From assembly GCF_008364625.2 (NCBI RefSeq), contig NZ_CP126604.1:1426001-1490000 (forward strand): 64,000 nucleotides of DNA, written 5' to 3'. The notes below the pieces were generated by a model that worked only from the letters and a program-made list of their open reading frames with translations, was not told the origin of the DNA and made no database searches. A program made the position numbers and the translations under genes. Below are positions 10,989-21,774 of the stretch, piece after piece. How positions within the stretch are numbered: the stretch's first letter is position 1; each line of letters begins with the position of its first letter. The DNA comes from Enterobacter dykesii. GTDB lineage: Bacteria; Pseudomonadota; Gammaproteobacteria; Enterobacterales; Enterobacteriaceae.

Positions 10989-12002
10989 CTACCGATGAAG
11001 CTTCCCGTGATCCCGCAGCCACGCCGCCGTACGCGTAATCCCTTCATCCAGCGTCACAACCGGTTTGTACCCAAGCTCGTTCTCCGCCCGCGAAATATCC
11101 AGCGTGAAATCAAAGTTAAGCTTCGATACGCCGTAATGCGTTAGCGCAGGTTCTTTGGCCGTTTTACTGCCAAAACGCTCCATGCTGCGGGCAATCATAT
11201 CCAGCATTGGGTAAGGGACTGAACGGATGCGGCAGTCGATCTGCAGTTCGTCAATTAAGCGCTGCACAATGCTGCGCAGCGTGCAGGGTTCGCCGTTCGT
11301 GATGTTGTAGGCGCGACCGGAGATCAGCTTATCGCAGTCCGGCTGGCTTGCCAGCCACATGGCGTGAACGGCGTTTTCGTAATAGGTCATATCCACCAGC
11401 GCATCGCCGCCGCGCGGCAGCAGCACGCTGCCGTAGTGGTGCATCATCTGCGCCAGGCGCGGAATAAACACTTTGTCGTGCGGCCCGAACAGGCTCTGCG
11501 GACGCAATACCGTAAAACGGGTGTGCGGGTTCGACTGCGCCAGCAGGTCAATCACCTCTTCGCTGGCCGCCTTGCTGCGGGCAAACTCGCAGGCAAAGCG
11601 AGCCGGACGGAAATCTTCCTGCACGTCACGATGGTGGTGGTAGTCGAAATAGAGCGACGGTGACGAGATATGAATAAAATTGCGCACGCCCCAGGCAACG
11701 GCCCATTCGCCCAGACGGCGGGTGGCCCGCACGTTGGCGAGATCGAAGGCTTCCTGGGTACCCCACGGAGAGGTGAAACTGGAGCAGTGCCACAGCGTGT
11801 CGATACCGGCGAGCATCACTTTCGCCTGAGAGGAGACCAGCTCCGTCAGGTCAGCATGGACGAACTCCGCGCCCATTTTTTGCAGCAGTTTTCCCATCGC
11901 TTCGTTGCGACCGGTAGCCCTGACGCTGATGCCCTTGTTGCGCAGAAATTCGACCGCATTTCGGCCTAAGCCGCTGGTCGCCCCGGTAACCAGTACCTTC
12001 AT
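10989..12002 (-). CDS. ybjS: YbjS, NAD(P)-dependent epimerase/dehydratase-like protein
   Basis: This 337-residue extended short-chain dehydrogenase starts [13 protein letters not shown], which is the Rossmann TGxxGxxG nucleotide-binding motif. I chose the ATG at 12002 because it gives the E. coli YbjS length; the frame stays open for 73 more codons upstream but that part has no family match. Its substrate is unknown. The active-site YxxxK is not obvious in the usual place ([11 protein letters not shown] is near it). It follows ybjT on the same strand. Confidence 0.88.
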   Translation of the reverse strand: MKVLVTGATSGLGRNAVEFLRNKGISVRATGRNEAMGKLLQKMGAEFVHADLTELVSSQAKVMLAGIDTLWHCSSFTSPWGTQEAFDLANVRATRRLGEWAVAWGVRNFIHISSPSLYFDYHHHRDVQEDFRPARFACEFARSKAASEEVIDLLAQSNPHTRFTVLRPQSLFGPHDKVFIPRLAQMMHHYGSVLLPRGGDALVDMTYYENAVHAMWLASQPDCDKLISGRAYNITNGEPCTLRSIVQRLIDELQIDCRIRSVPYPMLDMIARSMERFGSKTAKEPALTHYGVSKLNFDFTLDISRAENELGYKPVVTLDEGITRTAAWLRDHGKLHR

Positions 12003-12094
12003 ATCAATCCACTGTGTTGAAAAGAATTTCGTGCGCATTCTTTCGTGAATTACGGCGCTATGCAATGGGAAAGGTGAAAGAAAGAGAGTTTTAT

Positions 12095-13531
12095 TTAGAT
12101 CTTTTCCGTCTTTTGTTCTGCCTGTTGCGCAATGCGTTTCGCCATTCCCCGGAAGATAAACAGGTGGGCAGGGATCATCAACAGCCAGTAGAACAGACCC
12201 GGCATTCCGTGCGGATGCCACCAGGCGCGAACGTCCAGTTCACGGTGGGTGCCTTTGTCTTTCAGGGTAAAGCAAAGGCGACCCAATCCCGGGGCCTTCA
12301 TGCCGAACAGCATCGCCAGCTGTTTTTCAGGCTCGACGATGATGACCTTCCAGCTGTCGACCGCGTCGCCAACCTCAAGATACGGGCGTGTCGGGCGGCC
12401 TTTCGCCAGCCTGTGCCCCACCAGCAGATCCATTGCCCCGCGCGTTTGCCAGAGGATATTACCGAAGAAATAACCGTCTTTACCGCCAATCTGGTTCACC
12501 ACCTCCCACAAGGCGGTCAGGCTGGCGTGGGTTTTCACCGTGCAGCCCGCCTGTTTCGGGTAATAGCCGTACTCCGGCCGCCAGCGGGCAAACGCCTGGG
12601 CGTCGTAACCCCAGTCGCTGGAGTTCACCAGCTGCTCTTCTTCTTTCAGCGTATTGCGCACGGCATCGTCAAAGCGGATCAGATCCTGGGGAATGAGTGC
12701 CCGCAGTTCGCGATCGTCGGCCAGTAAATCGTGCTTAAGCCCCTGGATCAGCGCTTTGGCGGTCGTCGGCGGCACGGAGGTGATCACATTCAAAAACCAT
12801 ACCGAAATCCAGCGGGTCGGGAAGGGGATGGGGATCAGCCAGCGGCGGCGTCCGCTGACGCGCATGAAATGTTCGAACTGCTCCTGATAGCTCAGCACTT
12901 CAGGGCCTGCCGCCTCCAGCACGCGGTGTTGCTCTGCCGGATGATCCAGCAGCGCCACCAGATAATGCAGTAAATTCTCCAGCGCAATCGGCGTGGTGCG
13001 CGAGCGTACCCAGCGCGGCGGCGTGAGCACCGGCAGGTTGTAGACCATATCGCGCATCACTTCGAAGGCGGCGGAGCCTGCGCCGACGATGATCCCGGCG
13101 CGCAGTTCGGTGACGGGGATATTCGCCCCGCGCAGGGTTTCAGCCGTCAGATAGCGGGCGCGCAGGTGATCGGACTGCTCGTGTTCAGGTGCCTGGAGTG
13201 AGCTGAGAAAAATGACCTGCTTCACCGGGGTTTGCAGCAGGGCGTCGCGAACGTTCATCGCCACCTGACGCTCGTGGGCGATAAAATCCCCGCCTTCGCC
13301 CATGCTGTGCACCAGGTAGTAAAGCGTGTCGACCTCCTCCAGCAGGGCGGGAAGCTCCTTCGGCCAGTTGAGGTCAACGCTGTGGCAGGTAACGCCCGGC
13401 AAACCGAGTTTTTGCAGGCGTTCGGTGTTGCGTGCCGCGGCCAGCACCTGGTGTCCCTGCTGGCTTAACGCCGCGGTGAGATGCTGACCGATGTACCCGC
13501 TGGCGCCGAGCACCAGAATGCGTTGCGGCAC
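12095..13531 (-). CDS. ybjT: YbjT, NmrA-like NAD(P)-binding protein with DUF2867 tail (GTG start)
   Basis: This 478-residue protein has an N-terminal atypical short-chain dehydrogenase domain with [11 protein letters not shown] at residues 8-18, then a DUF2867 C-terminal part. A hydrophobic stretch near the end ([16 protein letters not shown]) may be membrane-associated. The start is GTG. It agrees with E. coli YbjT throughout. The biochemical role is unknown. It lies 10 bases after ltaE in a probable poxB-ltaE-ybjT operon. Confidence 0.9.
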   Translation of the reverse strand: MPQRILVLGASGYIGQHLTAALSQQGHQVLAAARNTERLQKLGLPGVTCHSVDLNWPKELPALLEEVDTLYYLVHSMGEGGDFIAHERQVAMNVRDALLQTPVKQVIFLSSLQAPEHEQSDHLRARYLTAETLRGANIPVTELRAGIIVGAGSAAFEVMRDMVYNLPVLTPPRWVRSRTTPIALENLLHYLVALLDHPAEQHRVLEAAGPEVLSYQEQFEHFMRVSGRRRWLIPIPFPTRWISVWFLNVITSVPPTTAKALIQGLKHDLLADDRELRALIPQDLIRFDDAVRNTLKEEEQLVNSSDWGYDAQAFARWRPEYGYYPKQAGCTVKTHASLTALWEVVNQIGGKDGYFFGNILWQTRGAMDLLVGHRLAKGRPTRPYLEVGDAVDSWKVIIVEPEKQLAMLFGMKAPGLGRLCFTLKDKGTHRELDVRAWWHPHGMPGLFYWLLMIPAHLFIFRGMAKRIAQQAEQKTEKI

Positions 13532-13541
13532 GTGATGCTCC

Positions 13542-14543
13542 TTATCGCTGTAAAAACGCCTGCCAGTGTTTCACCACGTCGGCCAGCTGCTCGCGGCTGA
13601 CGTCGAGATGCATCACCAGGCGAACGACAGGTGAGGCGTTGATCAGCACGCCACGTGATTTCATGAACTCACCCAGCGCTGCAGCGCGATCCTCGCCCAC
13701 GCGGACGAACAGCATGTTGGTGTCGTGGCGCATCACGTCGGCGCCAATCTCGCGCAGCTGCGCCGCCATCCACGCGGCGTTGTCGTGATCGTCCTTAAGA
13801 CGCGCCACGTTGTTTTTCAGGGCATACAGCCCGGCAGCCGCCAGAATACCCGCCTGACGCATGCCGCCGCCGGTCATTTTACGCCAGCGGTTGGCGCGCT
13901 TGATGTAGTCCGCGTTGCCGACCAGCAGGGAACCCACCGGCGTGCCCAGCCCTTTAGAGAGGCAGATGGTAAAAGAGTCGCAATATTGCGCAATCTCTTT
14001 CAGCTCGCAGCCGTACGCCACCACGGCGTTAAAGATGCGCGCGCCGTCAACGTGCAGGCCGAGCTTGCGCTCGCGGGTGAATTCCCACGCTGCTTTCAGG
14101 TATTCGCGCGGCAGGACCTTGCCGTTGTGGGTGTTTTCGAGGCTGAGCAGCCGGGTGCGGGCGAAGTGAATATCGTCAGCTTTGATTTTCGCCGCGACCT
14201 TATCGAGCGGCAGGGAGCCGTCCGGCGCGGCGTCAATCGGCTGCGGCTGGATGCTGCCGAGCACCGCAGCGCCGCCGGCTTCGTAGAGATAGTTATGCGC
14301 GCCCTGGCCGACGATATACTCTTCCCCGCGCTCGCAGTGGCTGAGCAGCGCCACCAGGTTAGCCTGCGTTCCGGTCGGCAGGAACAGCGCGGCCTCCTTG
14401 CCGCTCAGTTCAGCCGCGTAGCGCTGCAGCTCGTTGACCGTCGGGTCATCGCCGTAGACGTCGTCCCCGACCGGGGCGGCCATCATCTCTTCGAGCATGG
14501 CGCGGCTCGGGCGGGTTACGGTATCACTGCGTAAATCAATCAT
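13542..14543 (-). CDS. ltaE: LtaE, low-specificity L-threonine aldolase
   Basis: This 333-residue PLP enzyme cleaves L-allo-threonine and L-threonine to glycine and acetaldehyde, giving a minor route to glycine in the cytoplasm. It begins [12 protein letters not shown], the aldolase N-terminal signature, has [10 protein letters not shown], and carries the PLP lysine K197 in [14 protein letters not shown]. It lies 38 bases downstream of poxB and just before ybjT, the same order as in E. coli. Confidence 0.95.
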   Translation of the reverse strand: MIDLRSDTVTRPSRAMLEEMMAAPVGDDVYGDDPTVNELQRYAAELSGKEAALFLPTGTQANLVALLSHCERGEEYIVGQGAHNYLYEAGGAAVLGSIQPQPIDAAPDGSLPLDKVAAKIKADDIHFARTRLLSLENTHNGKVLPREYLKAAWEFTRERKLGLHVDGARIFNAVVAYGCELKEIAQYCDSFTICLSKGLGTPVGSLLVGNADYIKRANRWRKMTGGGMRQAGILAAAGLYALKNNVARLKDDHDNAAWMAAQLREIGADVMRHDTNMLFVRVGEDRAAALGEFMKSRGVLINASPVVRLVMHLDVSREQLADVVKHWQAFLQR

Positions 14544-14581
14544 TTCACATCCCTTTAATTTAAGAGGTCATGCGAAATGTT

Positions 14582-16300
14582 TTACCTGAGCCAGTTGGTT
14601 TTTGCCAGTTCGATCACCTCGTCACCGCGACCGCTGATGATGGCGCGCAGCATATAGAGGCTAAAGCCTTTGGCCTGTTCAAGCTTGATCTGCGGCGGGA
14701 TCGCCAGCTCCTCTTTGGCGACGACGACATCCACCAGCACCGGACCGTCGATGGAAAACGCGCGCTGCAGGGCTTCATCCACCTCGGAGGCTTTCTCCAC
14801 GCGAATACCGGTGATGCCGCAGGCCTCGGCGATGCGCGCGAAGTTGGTGTCGTGCAGCTCGGTGCCGTCCGTCAGGTAGCCTCCGGCCTTCATCTCCATC
14901 GCCACGAAGCCCAGCACGCTGTTGTTAAAGACCACGATTTTCAGCGGCAGCTTCATCTGTACCACCGACAGGAAATCCCCCATCAGCATGCTGAACCCGC
15001 CGTCGCCGCACATCGCCACCACCTGACGCTCCGGGGCCGTCGCTTTTGCACCCAGCGCCTGCGGCATGGCGTTGGCCATCGAGCCGTGGTTAAACGAGCC
15101 GAGCAGGCGGCGTTTGCCGTTCATCTTCAGATAGCGGGCCGCCCAGACGGTTGGCGTGCCTACGTCGCAGGTGAAGATGGCATCGTCGTCCGCGAAATGG
15201 CTGATCTGCTGCGCCAGATATTGCGGGTGAATGGCTTTGTCGCTCGGTTTGGCGAGATCGTCCAGACCCTTGCGGGCATCGCGATAGTCGCTTAGCGCTT
15301 TATCGAGGAACTTGCGGTCGGTTTTCTCTTCCAGCAGCGGCAGCAGGGCGGCAAGCGTGGATTTGATGTCGCCCACCAGCGCCATATCGACCTTGCTGTG
15401 CGCGCCGATGCTGGCCGGGTTGATATCAATCTGAATGATTTTCGCATCCGTCGGGTAGAACGCGCGATACGGGAACTGGGTGCCGAGCAGGATCAGCGTG
15501 TCGGCGTTCATCATGGTGTGGAAGCCGCTGGAGAAACCGATCAGACCGGTCATCCCCACATCAAAGGGGTTGTCGTATTCAACGTGCTCTTTGCCGCGCA
15601 GGGCGTGAACTATGGGGGCTTTAAGCTTACCCGCGAATTCAAGCAGCTCCTTGTGCGCGCCCGCGCAGCCGCTGCCGCACATCAGGGCGATATTGCTGGA
15701 GTAACGCAGCAGCTGTGCCAGCTTTTTCAGCTCCTCTTCTGCGGGCGTCACCACCGGCTGTGGGGCGTGATACCAGTGGGTGCTGGCCCCTTCCGGCGCG
15801 GCCTTGAGGGCCACATCGCCCGGGATAACGACCACAGAAACGCCGCGGTTCAGCACGGCTTTGCGCATGGCTATCGCCAGCACCTGCGGGATCTGCTCCG
15901 GGGATGAAACCAGCTCGCAATAGTGGCTGCATTCACGGAACAGCTCCTGCGGATGCGTCTCCTGAAAGTAGCCGCTGCCGATTTCGGAAGAGGGGATATG
16001 GGCGGCAATGGCCAGCACCGGCACGTGGTTACGGTGACAGTCGAACAGCCCGTTGATCAGATGGAGGTTACCCGGCCCGCACGATCCGGCGCAGACGGCC
16101 AGTTCCCCCGTGAGCTGTGCTTCAGCGCCTGCGGCGAAGGCGGCAACCTCTTCATGGCGGGTGGGCATCCATTCGATGGTCTTCATCTTGTTGAGGCTGT
16201 CGCTAAGTCCGTTCAGGGAATCGCCGGTTACGCCCCAGATACGTTTCACGCCAGCCTGTTCGAGCGTTTTCGCTATATATGCAGCCACGGTTTGTTTCAT
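14582..16300 (-). CDS. poxB: PoxB, pyruvate dehydrogenase (ubiquinone)
   Basis: This 572-residue thiamine-diphosphate and FAD enzyme decarboxylates pyruvate to acetate and CO2 and passes electrons to ubiquinone at the inner membrane. The ATG at 16300 ([15 protein letters not shown]) gives the E. coli length; an open extension of 23 codons lacks a match. The TPP Glu region, the GDGGFSM diphosphate motif and the C-terminal membrane-binding helix ([17 protein letters not shown]) are all present. E. coli poxB is RpoS-controlled; I did not identify a site here. Confidence 0.96.
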   Translation of the reverse strand: MKQTVAAYIAKTLEQAGVKRIWGVTGDSLNGLSDSLNKMKTIEWMPTRHEEVAAFAAGAEAQLTGELAVCAGSCGPGNLHLINGLFDCHRNHVPVLAIAAHIPSSEIGSGYFQETHPQELFRECSHYCELVSSPEQIPQVLAIAMRKAVLNRGVSVVVIPGDVALKAAPEGASTHWYHAPQPVVTPAEEELKKLAQLLRYSSNIALMCGSGCAGAHKELLEFAGKLKAPIVHALRGKEHVEYDNPFDVGMTGLIGFSSGFHTMMNADTLILLGTQFPYRAFYPTDAKIIQIDINPASIGAHSKVDMALVGDIKSTLAALLPLLEEKTDRKFLDKALSDYRDARKGLDDLAKPSDKAIHPQYLAQQISHFADDDAIFTCDVGTPTVWAARYLKMNGKRRLLGSFNHGSMANAMPQALGAKATAPERQVVAMCGDGGFSMLMGDFLSVVQMKLPLKIVVFNNSVLGFVAMEMKAGGYLTDGTELHDTNFARIAEACGITGIRVEKASEVDEALQRAFSIDGPVLVDVVVAKEELAIPPQIKLEQAKGFSLYMLRAIISGRGDEVIELAKTNWLR

Positions 16301-16451
16301 GGTTGTCCGTCTCCTTTTTGTGATATCGCTTACAAGCTTAGAAGAAAGTCTCCGTATTGCCCGTCGCATCCCCCCAATTAAAAGGTGCTTTTCACGCGCA
16401 ATTATTCGGCATAATCTGGTGATGTCTCGGTGAAAACAGGAATCATTTCAA

Positions 16452-16886
16452 ATGGTTAAATCATTGTTAATTGCTGTTAATGAAAAGCTATCGTGCGACG
16501 ATCTTGGCAAACTCTTGTTACGACTTGCCGTCGGCGGGCTGATGCTTTTTCACGGTTTGCACAAGCTTTTTGGCGGCGTGGGCTTTATTAGCGGCATGCT
16601 GGTGGAAAAAGGGCTGCCGGGATTTATCGCCTACGGCGTATTGGTTGGCGAAGTGGTGGCACCGATCCTCATTATCGTTGGGCTCTTTACGCGCCCGGCC
16701 GCGCTGGTGCTGGCCTTTACGATGATTGTGGCGTGGCTGATGGTGGGAATGGGTGAAACGCTCGCCCTTGATAAGGTAGGCGCATGGGCGATTGAAAGCC
16801 TGGTGTACTTCTTTATCGGCTCGCTGGCGGTCGCGTTTTTAGGGGCGGGGCGGTTTGCCCTGGGTAAAGCGCCCGCGTGGCGGTGA
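16452..16886 (+). CDS. DoxX-family membrane protein
   Basis: This 144-residue protein has about four hydrophobic helices and the DoxX signature: LLLRLAVGGLMLFHGLHKLFGG, then VGEVVAPILIIVGLFTRPAALVLAFTM. DoxX-family proteins are small inner-membrane proteins, some linked to quinone or thiosulfate redox chemistry; the role here is unknown. The gene sits on the + strand between the divergent poxB and the convergent hcr, where E. coli K-12 has no gene. It ends in a REP-type hairpin. Confidence 0.85.
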   Translation: MVKSLLIAVNEKLSCDDLGKLLLRLAVGGLMLFHGLHKLFGGVGFISGMLVEKGLPGFIAYGVLVGEVVAPILIIVGLFTRPAALVLAFTMIVAWLMVGMGETLALDKVGAWAIESLVYFFIGSLAVAFLGAGRFALGKAPAWR

Positions 16887-16890
16887 TGTT

Positions 16891-16930
16891 TTGTAGGCCC
16901 GGTAAGCGCCAGCGCCACCGGGCATTTTTT
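16891..16930 (+). repeat. REP element acting as terminator of the doxX gene
   Basis: The sequence from TTGTAGGCCCGGTAAGCGCC to 16923 resembles enterobacterial REP (palindromic intergenic) units. The stem GCCCGGT (16897-16903) pairs with ACCGGGC (16917-16923), and six T follow, so it can also stop transcription. hcr ends convergently 2 bases away. Confidence 0.8.
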
Positions 16931-16931
16931 A

Positions 16932-17900
16932 TCAGGCAAGAACCAAATCACCCTGCGGATGACATGAACACGCCAGTACATAGCCTTCAGTAATTTCCGC
17001 GTCGGACAGCGTCATGGTGCTGGTGACGGTGTACTCCCCGGATACCACTTTCGTCTTACAGCAGCCGCACACGCCCGCGCGACAGGCCGCCGCTACCGGA
17101 ACCTTGTTGCTTTCCAGCGCCTCCAGCAGCGTGGTCCCTACGCGGCCAAAGAAGGTCTGCGCAGGCTGCAGTTTGGTGAACTTAACGCCGCCGGTGGCCG
17201 CTTCCGCCACCGGCGTGAAGAACTGCTCTTTGAGGAAGCGGGTCACGCCAAGTGCTTTCACCTCTTTTTCCACGATGTCCATATACGGCGCCGGGCCGCA
17301 GGTCATCACGGTACGGTTCGCGATATCCGGCACACTTTGCAGCAGCTCGCGGCTCAGGCGACCGGGCACAAAGCCGTGCGTCGCGTTGTGCTCAGCCACC
17401 AGCGTCACCGGATAATCACGCCACTCCCCGGCAAAAATCACGTCTTCCGGGGAACGGACGCTGAAGATCGCCTGCACGTCGGCCTGCGGGCGGTTCTTCG
17501 CCAGCCAGCGGCGCATCGACATAATTGGCGTTACGCCACAGCCCGCCGCCAGCAGCAGGAATTTATCGTCTGCTTTGTCGTCACAGGTGAAATCACCCTG
17601 CGCGTCAGACAGCCAGATATAATCCCCGCGCTTCACGTCCCGCGTCAGCCACTGAGAGCCCGCGCCGTCGTCAATGCGGCGGACGGTGAGCGTAACGTAC
17701 TCGCTCACGCCCGGCGTTGAGGAGAGGGTATAGGCGCGCAGGGTGTCCGCCGAGTTGCGAACGCTGACCAGCGCATACTGACCTGCACGGTACGGATAGT
17801 AGTCATGGCACAGCAGCGACAGCGTCCACACATCCGGCGTCTCCTGATGGATGTGATGAACCTGCATCCGCCACGGGCATTGTGAGGTTGGCATGGTCAT
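16932..17900 (-). CDS. hcr: Hcr, NADH oxidoreductase for hybrid-cluster protein
   Basis: This 322-residue flavoprotein passes electrons from NADH to Hcp. The N-terminal two-thirds is a ferredoxin-reductase type FAD/NAD domain (RAYTLSSTPG for FAD; AAGCGVTPIMSM and MTCGPAPYM for NAD). The C-terminal plant-type [2Fe-2S] domain has CRAGVCGCCKTKVVSGEY and a later Cys in LACSCHPQGD. It starts 10 bases after hcp and has the same length as in E. coli. Confidence 0.95.
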   Translation of the reverse strand: MTMPTSQCPWRMQVHHIHQETPDVWTLSLLCHDYYPYRAGQYALVSVRNSADTLRAYTLSSTPGVSEYVTLTVRRIDDGAGSQWLTRDVKRGDYIWLSDAQGDFTCDDKADDKFLLLAAGCGVTPIMSMRRWLAKNRPQADVQAIFSVRSPEDVIFAGEWRDYPVTLVAEHNATHGFVPGRLSRELLQSVPDIANRTVMTCGPAPYMDIVEKEVKALGVTRFLKEQFFTPVAEAATGGVKFTKLQPAQTFFGRVGTTLLEALESNKVPVAAACRAGVCGCCKTKVVSGEYTVTSTMTLSDAEITEGYVLACSCHPQGDLVLA

Positions 17901-17910
17901 GAATTACTCC

Positions 17911-19563
17911 TTATGCGCTCAGCAGCTGTTTCATATCGTCTTCAACGTTGGTCACGGAACGCAGGCCGAATTTCTCGTTCAGCACCGCCAGCAGGTCCGG
18001 CGTCAGGAAGCCAGGCGCGGTCGGGCCGGTCACGATGTTGGTGACGCCGAGAGAGAGCAGGGTCAGCAGGATGACAATCGCTTTCTGCTCGAACCATGAC
18101 AGCACCAGCGACAGCGGCAGGTCGTTCACGCCGCAGCCCAGTTTCTCCGCCAGGGTGACCGCCAGAATGATGGCCGAGTAAGCATCGTTACACTGGCCCG
18201 CATCGATCAGGCGCGGCAGACCTTCGATGTCGCCGAAGTCCAGCTTGTTGAAACGGTATTTGCCGCACGCCAGGGTCAGGATCAGGCAGTCTTCCGGCAC
18301 GCGGGTGGCGAAATCGGTGAAGTAGTTTCGCTCGCCGCGCGCGCCGTCGCAGCCGCCGACGAGGAAGATGTGGCGCAGCTTTTCACGGCTGACGAGATCG
18401 ATCAGCGAATCAGCGGCACCCAGCAGGGTTTCACGACCGAAGCCGACGGTAATAAGGTGCGGGATCTCGCTGTACGGGAAGCCTGCCATCTGCTGCGCCT
18501 GCGCAATCACCGGCCCGAAATCGTCACCTTCAAGATGGCTCACGCCCGGCCAGCCGACGATGCTGCGGGTCCAGATGCGGTCATCGTACGCGCCGACGGT
18601 CGGGTCGATGATGCAGTTAGAGGTCATCACGATAGGGCCAGGGAAGCGGGCGAACTCCACCTGCTGGTTCTGCCAGCCGCTGCCGTAGTTACCGATCAGA
18701 TGCTTAAATTTACGCAGCTCCGGGTAGCCGTGCGCCGGCAGCATTTCGCCGTGGGTATAAACGTTAACGCCGGTGCCGTCGGTTTGCTTCAGCAGGTTGT
18801 AGAGATCTTTCAGGTCGTGACCGGAAATCAGGATGCACTTGCCTTCAGTTGCCTTGACGTTGACCTGCGTCGGCGTCGGGTGGCCGTAGGTGCTGGTTTC
18901 ACCGGCATCCAGAATGCTCATCACGCGGAAGTTCATCTGGCCGATTTCCATTGAGCACTCAAGCAGCGCGTTCATATCGGCAGGCCAGGTGCCCAGCCAT
19001 GCCATGATTTTGTGGTACTGGGCGTAGATGTCGTTGTCGTACTGACCGAGCACATGCGCGTGTTCCATATAGGCCGCAGCGCCTTTCAGGCCGTACAGGC
19101 ACAGCAGGCGCAGGCCGAGAATGTTCTCGCCAATCGCCGCTTTGTCTTTATTCGGGGTGAATTCTGCCGCCTGACGCTGGAGGTCGCCAAGATCGTCGCT
19201 GACCAGCTGCAGCTCAGACATCGAGTTTTCCACGCGGGCGCTGGCATCCGCCTTCAGGCACTGTGCTTTCAGCGCTTCACGCAGAGCAATCGCTTCGCGG
19301 GCGTAGCCGACAATGCGCGGAGAGTCGAAGTTAACGTTTGTTAGGGTGGAGAAAAACGCGCGCGGGGCGAAGCTATCGACGTAGTGGTCGACAATGCCGT
19401 ATTCGCGGGCTTTGAACGCCCATGCGGAAAGGCCTTGCAGGGCCGCAATCAGCAGGTCCTGCAGGTCAGATGTTTCTGCGGTTTTACCGCACATACCCTG
19501 TGCGTAAGAGCAGCCATTGCCTGCCGGGGTACGGATGGTTTGTTCACATTGCACACAAAACAT
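17911..19563 (-). CDS. hcp: Hcp, hybrid-cluster protein (NO reductase / hydroxylamine reductase)
   Basis: This 550-residue Fe-S protein carries an N-terminal cluster motif C3-C6-C18-C25 and a hybrid [4Fe-2O-2S] cluster domain. In E. coli it reduces NO at low levels and is implicated in protein S-nitrosylation under anaerobiosis. I chose ATG 19563 rather than the GTG two codons upstream because AGGTG lies at proper spacing and the length equals E. coli Hcp. It forms an operon with hcr. Confidence 0.96.
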   Translation of the reverse strand: MFCVQCEQTIRTPAGNGCSYAQGMCGKTAETSDLQDLLIAALQGLSAWAFKAREYGIVDHYVDSFAPRAFFSTLTNVNFDSPRIVGYAREAIALREALKAQCLKADASARVENSMSELQLVSDDLGDLQRQAAEFTPNKDKAAIGENILGLRLLCLYGLKGAAAYMEHAHVLGQYDNDIYAQYHKIMAWLGTWPADMNALLECSMEIGQMNFRVMSILDAGETSTYGHPTPTQVNVKATEGKCILISGHDLKDLYNLLKQTDGTGVNVYTHGEMLPAHGYPELRKFKHLIGNYGSGWQNQQVEFARFPGPIVMTSNCIIDPTVGAYDDRIWTRSIVGWPGVSHLEGDDFGPVIAQAQQMAGFPYSEIPHLITVGFGRETLLGAADSLIDLVSREKLRHIFLVGGCDGARGERNYFTDFATRVPEDCLILTLACGKYRFNKLDFGDIEGLPRLIDAGQCNDAYSAIILAVTLAEKLGCGVNDLPLSLVLSWFEQKAIVILLTLLSLGVTNIVTGPTAPGFLTPDLLAVLNEKFGLRSVTNVEDDMKQLLSA

Positions 19564-19577
19564 AATCACACCTGTTA

Positions 19578-19600
19578 AAGTTATATTTGATATACATGTT
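19578..19600 (-). promoter_or_regulatory. Candidate NsrR site upstream of hcp
   Basis: An imperfect 11-1-11 inverted repeat (AAGTTATATTT - G - ATATACATGTT, 7 of 11 symmetric) lies 15 bases before the hcp ATG. It resembles the AT-rich NsrR operator. NsrR is known to repress hcp in E. coli. Assignment is by eye. Confidence 0.45.
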
Positions 19601-19707
19601 TAAGGTTATGCCTGTGCCAGAACGGAGAAAAGGGCTTTCTGCTACAAAATAGAGGGAGATTGATTTAGCGCAATTTTGGCGGCAGGAAACCTACCGCCAA
19701 AGAAGTA

Positions 19708-20607
19708 TCAGGCAGAGAAGAAGGCCATCATGACCGGAACCAGCTGGCTTAAAATAAAGCCGTGCACGATAGCCGCGGGCACCATCTCCAGCCCTCCGGA
19801 GCGTTGTAGTACCGGCAGGGTAAAGTCCATTGACGTTGCGCCGCACAGGCCCAGCGCGGTAGAACGGCTGCGGCGAACCAGGCTCGGGATCAGCATGATG
19901 GCAATCAGCTCGCGCGCCAGATCGTTAAAGAAGGCGGCGCTGCCGATCACCGGACCGAACGATTCGGTCAGCAGAATACCGGAGAGCGAATACCAGCCAA
20001 AACCAGACGCCATCGCCAGGCCGGTTTTCAGCGGCAGATCGAGAATAAAGGCGTTAATGACGCCCGCCACCATTGAACTGGCGACAACCATAACGGCAAC
20101 CATCATCCCCCGACGGTTGAGGACAATTTGTTTCAGCGTCATGCCATTATTTCGCAGCTGAATACCAATCAGGAACAGCAGGAAGATCAGCGTATATTCA
20201 CTGGCCTCAGTCGCGTGCTGTAAAAATGCCCAACCGGTCAGCCCAAGAAGAAAACCGAGCACCACGACGCCGCATAATTTTAATGATTCAAGCGCCATTG
20301 CAATTCGTGAAGGAAGTTTTTCCTGATGGTGGTGATTTTTCCATGGAATAGTGCGCTCCAGCCACAGCAGCGCGGCAATATTGCACAGCAAAATAACCAC
20401 CACGGTGACGACAGAATAATGGAGGATGGAGAGTAAATTCGCCGATAAGTTGTCCAGGAATGCCAGGCTAATCCCCATAAAGAAAAGAATAACGTAGACA
20501 ATCCAGCTCAGGAATCGATTAATGAGCCTTAATGCGGATTCACGATGCAGCGGAATAAGATAGCCCACGATCAAGGGCAGCAAAATGATGAGGAGTCCTG
20601 AAAACAT
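19708..20607 (-). CDS. lysO: LysO (YbjE), lysine exporter
   Basis: This 299-residue inner-membrane protein exports L-lysine and its toxic analogues. It has about eight hydrophobic helices, the conserved RIAMALESLKLCGVVVLGF segment, and the C-terminal MASGFGWYSLSGILLTESFGP signature of the LysO family. The length equals E. coli YbjE. E. coli lysO is controlled by ArgR and by a lysine riboswitch-free promoter; I did not identify an ARG box in the 180 bases upstream. Confidence 0.94.
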   Translation of the reverse strand: MFSGLLIILLPLIVGYLIPLHRESALRLINRFLSWIVYVILFFMGISLAFLDNLSANLLSILHYSVVTVVVILLCNIAALLWLERTIPWKNHHHQEKLPSRIAMALESLKLCGVVVLGFLLGLTGWAFLQHATEASEYTLIFLLFLIGIQLRNNGMTLKQIVLNRRGMMVAVMVVASSMVAGVINAFILDLPLKTGLAMASGFGWYSLSGILLTESFGPVIGSAAFFNDLARELIAIMLIPSLVRRSRSTALGLCGATSMDFTLPVLQRSGGLEMVPAAIVHGFILSQLVPVMMAFFSA

Positions 20608-20689
20608 GAACAGCCGGTCCTTTTTGAGTATCGGTTAAGCGCCAGTGACACTACCCAATAAAGACTGTTCAGTAAAGCGGCAAAAGAAA

Positions 20690-20717
20690 GCCGGGCGGCG
20701 GCTACGCCTTACCCGGC
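20690..20717. repeat. REP palindrome between lysO and aqpZ
   Basis: The unit GCCGGGCGGCGGCTACGCCT, continuing to ACCCGGC, is a standard enterobacterial REP palindrome: outer stem GCCGGG / CCCGGC with the typical internal GGCTACGCC. Confidence 0.85.
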
Positions 20718-20747
20718 TTGTGTCTATGTGGGGTGTGCGGCCTGCAG

Positions 20748-20780
20748 CCCTCACCCCGGCACTCTCCCACGGGGAGAGGG
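20748..20780 (-). repeat. 33-base interspersed repeat, copy 1
   Basis: Its reverse complement matches 30839-30871 at 31 of 33 bases. The unit has a CCCTCTCCC / GGGAGAGxG hairpin followed by GCCGGGGTGAGGG. It lies just after the aqpZ 3' end. Similar sequences are common between genes in Enterobacter and Klebsiella. Confidence 0.85.
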
Positions 20781-20788
20781 AGGAAAGA

Positions 20789-21484
20789 TTAATCGCGTTT
20801 TTCCAGCAGGGTGCGATACAGCACGCCGCCCAGGATACCGCCGATAATTGGCATCACCCAGAATAGCCACAGCTGCTCAAGCGCCCAGCCGCCCTGGAAG
20901 ATGGCGACGGCGGTACTGCGCGCCGGGTTAACGGAGGTGTTGGTGACCGGAATAGAAATCAGGTGGATAAGCGTCAGCGCCAGACCAATGGCGATCGGGG
21001 CGAAACCGGCTGGCGCGAGTTTGTCCGTTGCGCCGTGGATCACCAGCAGGAAGCCGGCAGTAAGCACGATTTCAATCACGATGGCAGACAGCATGGAGTA
21101 GCCGCCCGGAGAGTGCTCGCCAAAGCCGTTAGAGGCAAAGCCGCTGGCCGCCGCGTCGAACCCGGCTTTACCGCTGGCAATCACGTACAGAACGCCAGCC
21201 GCAATAATACCGCCAACCACCTGTGCCACAATGTAGCCAATCACGTCTTTCGCCGGGAAACGGCCGCCCGCCCATAAACCTAACGTGACTGCCGGGTTAA
21301 AATGACCGCCGGAAATATGTCCCACGGCAAACGCCATGGTTAATACGGTTAAACCAAACGCCAGCGCAACGCCGACAAAACCGATACCTAATTCCGGGAA
21401 TGCTGCTGCCAGAACGGCGCTACCGCAGCCACCAAATACCAGCCAGAATGTACCAAAGCATTCTGCTGCCAATTTTCTAAACAT
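20789..21484 (-). CDS. aqpZ: AqpZ, aquaporin Z
   Basis: This 231-residue water channel of the inner membrane has six helices and both NPA boxes (GHFNPAVT and SVNPARS), with the selectivity-filter Arg after the second box. The ATG at 21484 ([20 protein letters not shown]) gives the E. coli length; the frame is open 24 codons farther upstream without a match. Transcribed alone; ybjD diverges upstream. Confidence 0.97.
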   Translation of the reverse strand: MFRKLAAECFGTFWLVFGGCGSAVLAAAFPELGIGFVGVALAFGLTVLTMAFAVGHISGGHFNPAVTLGLWAGGRFPAKDVIGYIVAQVVGGIIAAGVLYVIASGKAGFDAAASGFASNGFGEHSPGGYSMLSAIVIEIVLTAGFLLVIHGATDKLAPAGFAPIAIGLALTLIHLISIPVTNTSVNPARSTAVAIFQGGWALEQLWLFWVMPIIGGILGGVLYRTLLEKRD

Positions 21485-21774
21485 AACCACCTCAAATAAT
21501 CTTCCGCACGCATTCCCGCGCGCGGGATATATCGCCATAAAGGGATGACGACTCAAAGAGCCCGTATTTTAAAAACCAATAACACCCCTTCGCCACTTAA
21601 ATAAATTCGATTAATTTGATTTAAGGCAATGTGATGTCAATCCTTGTTCAAATCAGCGGTAAATAGAGCATAGACCAATTCTGGTAAGGGCGAATGTTGT
21701 GCTGTCGTGGCAGAGCGCCTCCCGCTATACTGCTGATAACTTGAAGGAAAAAGTGATCATTTCGCGGGGGATTT

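Noticed and set aside
12003..12221. N-terminal extension of ybjS by 73 codons
   Set aside because: The frame is open but the Rossmann motif starts directly at the ATG at 12002, which gives the E. coli length. The extension has no family match.
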